This document shows, piece by piece, positions 4,208 through 6,059 of a stretch of 6,059 nt of DNA. Position 1 is the stretch's first letter; each line of letters starts with the position of its first letter. The stretch is taken from contig JAEWOJ010000201.1 of assembly GCA_023399815.1 (NCBI GenBank), positions 1-6,059 of the forward strand. Direction: 5' to 3'. A program made the position numbers and the translations under genes. The DNA comes from Pseudomonadota bacterium (GTDB taxonomy: Bacteria > Pseudomonadota > Gammaproteobacteria > Xanthomonadales > Xanthomonadaceae). Under the pieces are notes generated by a model. It searched no databases, had not been told where the DNA came from, and saw nothing but the letters and a program-made list of their open reading frames with translations.

Positions 4208-5283
4208 GCGCCGGCTACCAGGATGAGCCGGACCTGATCGGCGCCGCCGGCTTCATCTTCCAGGGGCCAGTTCGCGCGAAGCGCAGCCGGCCCGCGGAAC
4301 CGGCCGACAGTGCCGTGAAGAAGGTACGGAGGAGCAAGGCGGTCCGGCGGATGGTCGCTGCCGCCATCCGTCGGACGGCAGGCAAGAAGCCGGAGGTCAT
4401 GGTGAAGGTCAGCGGCTCGGCCAAGGGCGCGAAGCACCTGCGGGAGCACCTGGCCTACATCACCCGGAACGGGAAGCTGATGGCCGAAGTCTCCGACGCG
4501 AGTAATGGAGGGGACGCCTCCCTCCTGGTCGGCGCCGATGAAGTCAGGCAGCTGGCCAAGGAATGGTTCGCCCGCGGCGGCGCCGACCGGAAGGCCAACG
4601 CCCGCGAGACGATCAACATGGTCCTGTCCATGCCCGCCGGGATCGACAGGGAAGGCTTGGCGCGGGCGGCCGCGGCTTTCGCCAAGAGCGAGTTCGGGGG
4701 CAAGTTCGATTACGTGCTCGTCCACCACACCGACACGGACCACCCGCACGCTCACCTCACGGTTCGCACGCGCAACGACCGCGGCCAGTTCCTCAACCCG
4801 CGCAAGGCCGACTTGCAGCAGTGGCGCGAACGATTCGCCGCCCACCTTCGTCAAGCCGGTATCGACGCCGCTGCCACGCCGCGGCGGGCGAGGGGCGTAG
4901 TGCAGAAGGGCACTCGCCAGGCGATCAAGCACATGGACAAGCGGCAGGCCTCAACACGGACCCGCTGGGGCATCCAGCAGGCGGTCCGCACGCTGCGCGA
5001 CGAGAAGCCAGGCAAGGCGCCGGACGAGCCGTGGAAGAAAGCCATCGCCGAGCGGCAGCGGAAAATCCGGGCCGCGTGGGGCACGGTCGCACAGGCGCTG
5101 GAAGGGCAGGGCGACGTCGCCCTCTCGGCCCAGGTGCGCGCGTTCATTGCCTCGATGCCGCCCGTGGCCACGAAGCAGGACCAGCTGGTCGAACGCATCA
5201 AGAGCAATCCGCAGCTGCTGGCTCGGGTCGAGCGCGCCTTGCCGGTGGAACAGGACCAAGCGCGCACGCCCAAGCGCAAATAG
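4204..5283 (+). CDS. MOBP-type relaxase (mobilization nuclease)
   Basis: A 359-residue relaxase that would cut one strand at oriT and remain bound to the 5' end through a tyrosine. Motif I is HLAYITRNGK at 82-91, with Tyr85 the probable catalytic residue, comparable to the KYIT segment of RP4 TraI. A motif II-like segment is NMVLSMPAGIDREGLARA (138-155). Motif III is HHTDTDHPHAHL at 174-185, with the metal-binding His175, His182 and His184. The C-terminal 130 residues are basic and helical, with no helicase or primase domain, so this is a compact mobilization-type enzyme that depends on a secretion system encoded elsewhere. The N-terminal 60 residues are basic and not part of the catalytic core. 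The ATG at 4204 overlaps the mobC stop; an upstream ATG at 3940 would run through mobC in another frame. Confidence 0.95.
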   Translation: MSAGYQDEPDLIGAAGFIFQGPVRAKRSRPAEPADSAVKKVRRSKAVRRMVAAAIRRTAGKKPEVMVKVSGSAKGAKHLREHLAYITRNGKLMAEVSDASNGGDASLLVGADEVRQLAKEWFARGGADRKANARETINMVLSMPAGIDREGLARAAAAFAKSEFGGKFDYVLVHHTDTDHPHAHLTVRTRNDRGQFLNPRKADLQQWRERFAAHLRQAGIDAAATPRRARGVVQKGTRQAIKHMDKRQASTRTRWGIQQAVRTLRDEKPGKAPDEPWKKAIAERQRKIRAAWGTVAQALEGQGDVALSAQVRAFIASMPPVATKQDQLVERIKSNPQLLARVERALPVEQDQARTPKRK

Positions 5284-5289
5284 GCGGAT

Positions 5290-5658
5290 CTAGCTCAACC
5301 TCTGGCGCAGGGCGTCCACGACAGCGGACGAGGGCAGGGCGGCTTCGCGCGCATACCTCACGACCGTTTCCAGCTCCGGGTCGAGCAACGCAAGGCGTTG
5401 CTCCGGACCCAGCGGGCGAGCGTCCGCCGCGACAACAAGCGGGCGGCCCGGGCGCCTGGTGACGTGTCCGTCCTCCACGAGGACCTGGTAGGCGCCTGAA
5501 ACCGTCATCGGCGCGACGCCGAGCTTCGCGGCGGTCCGCCTGACCGAGGGCAGTGCGTCGCCCGGCTTCAACCGGCCACACGCGATCGCTGCGCGTAGCT
5601 GCCTCACCAGTTGGTCGGCGTATCCCGTCGATGCTCCGCGATCAATGACCAGTTCCAT
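5290..5658 (-). CDS. Short GntR-family transcriptional regulator (YtrA-like size)
   Basis: A 122-residue protein with a typical GntR winged helix at residues 13-76: YADQLVRQLRAAIACGRLKP, then GDALPSVRRTAAKLGVAPMT, where PSVRRTAAKLGV carries the first recognition-region helix, and AYQVLVEDGHV with the wing RRPGRPLVV. Only about 46 residues follow, too few for the FadR, HutC or MocR effector domains, which fits the short YtrA type or plasmid-encoded GntR repressors. It converges on the relaxase with 6 bases between the two stops. Upstream of its start, 30 bp away, is the palindrome at 5688-5705, so autoregulation is likely. No clear Shine-Dalgarno precedes the ATG. The same palindrome occurs beside oriT, suggesting control of transfer functions. 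Confidence 0.9.
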   Translation of the reverse strand: MELVIDRGASTGYADQLVRQLRAAIACGRLKPGDALPSVRRTAAKLGVAPMTVSGAYQVLVEDGHVTRRPGRPLVVAADARPLGPEQRLALLDPELETVVRYAREAALPSSAVVDALRQRLS

Positions 5659-5686
5659 CCGGCCAGTCTGTCGCCGTCCGGACAGC

Positions 5687-5706
5687 CAGTCCAGCGTGCT
5701 GGACTG
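5687..5706. promoter_or_regulatory. Palindromic operator-like site, copy 3, upstream of gntR
   Basis: CAGTCCAGCGTGCTGGACTG has 9-bp perfect arms with two central unpaired bases. Over 18 bp it differs from the site at 3559-3576 by a single base. It lies 30-48 bp before the gntR start on the minus strand, where a repressor would block transcription. A short GTCCGGAC palindrome lies between it and the gene (5676-5683). Confidence 0.65.
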
Positions 5707-5971
5707 ACCCAGGGGCCGCTGCGCGGCCGCCGCACGGTCATGGGCTGCGCCTGGTGCAGGCGCACTCGCACCGACCGCATTTCCAGGCTCCCGCGCCTGC
5801 CATGCCGAGACCCTTCCGCCTACGCGCCGACGGGTAGCGCGGCCGCGCCTGCCAGCAAGGGACGCTGCGCTCTACGCCCTTGCACGCCCGCTCGATCGGC
5901 CGCGCTGCCCTGCGCTCACGGCGAAAGGCTCTCAGCGAAGCATGGCAACCACGGCAAGGGAGAACCCTGAA
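5707..5971. other. Intergenic region between gntR and the next gene
   Basis: No convincing gene. It contains a perfect hairpin TGCGCCTG/CAGGCGCA (5746-5764, loop GTG) and a GCAAGGG/CCCTTGC inverted repeat (5855-5861 with 5877-5883). The divergent promoters of gntR and the gene at 5972 should lie here, but no convincing -35/-10 pair is visible on either strand. Confidence 0.55.
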
Positions 5972-6059
5972 ATGAGCGTTCGGAATCAAGAGCAACAGCA
6001 ACAGCACAAGCAAGAGCCGGCTCTGGCAACTCGCAAAGCATGGGGTGAAGGGCGGCAGG
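5972..6059 (+). CDS. 5' end of a hypothetical gene (runs off the window)
   Basis: An open frame starts with ATG at 5972 and stays open to the window end, giving 29 residues: MSVRNQEQQQQHKQEPALAT then RKAWGEGRQ. GGGAG at 5958-5962 with 9-base spacing supports the start. The N-terminus is polar and Gln-rich, apparently disordered. It is divergent from gntR. The visible part is too short to assign a family. Confidence 0.6.
   Translation, partial: MSVRNQEQQQQHKQEPALATRKAWGEGRQ

Noticed and set aside
4563..5462. Plus-strand 299-codon frame inside the relaxase and across the 3' end of gntR
   Set aside because: It is Arg/Gly/Ala-rich, shifted against a relaxase with clear motifs and runs into a gene on the other strand.
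5738..6013. Minus-strand frame beginning MLVLLLLLLIP, which looks like a signal peptide
   Set aside because: The leucine run is the antisense of the CAA/CAG run in the gene starting at 5972; the rest is Arg/Cys-rich and non-protein-like.

Overview
The window looks like part of the backbone of a mobilizable plasmid (or plasmid-like element) from a GC-rich proteobacterium. Codons strongly prefer G or C in the third position. The ParA/ParB pair most resembles the IncC/KorB type of IncP-like plasmids, and the predicted nick site matches the IncP (P-type) consensus. A Xanthomonadaceae-like or other gamma/betaproteobacterial host would fit, but that is an impression rather than a demonstrated placement.

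Layout. Positions 1-490 are non-coding: a perfect DnaA box (71-79), a run of about eight small hairpins (127-324), and four tandem 8-bp repeats (442-473) just before the first gene. Positions 491-2914 form a tightly packed plus-strand operon: an unknown acidic protein, a small basic-tailed protein that may be a ribbon-helix-helix (RHH) DNA binder, ParA and ParB. Starts and stops overlap or lie a few bases apart. A 54-residue two-helix membrane protein (2917-3081) follows with a good ribosome binding site. Positions 3082-3676 are non-coding but dense in signals: a rho-independent terminator, an 83-nt long hairpin, two copies of a palindrome, and a predicted oriT bracketed by a perfect 17-bp inverted repeat. 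Positions 3677-5283 hold the mobilization operon: a MobC-like accessory protein overlapping a MOBP-type relaxase. A short GntR-type repressor (5290-5658, minus strand) converges on the relaxase, and a third copy of the palindrome sits just upstream of its start. A plus-strand gene begins at 5972 and leaves the window.

How the parts may work together (inference). ParA and ParB segregate the element, and ParB may also be a KorB-like regulator. The small protein before parA could read the 8-bp repeats and autoregulate the operon. The MobC-like protein and relaxase would assemble at oriT and nick the minus strand between 3602 and 3601, so the par side enters the recipient first and the mob genes last. 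The GntR protein could tie its own expression to the oriT/mob region through the shared palindrome. No replication initiator and no type IV secretion genes are visible here.
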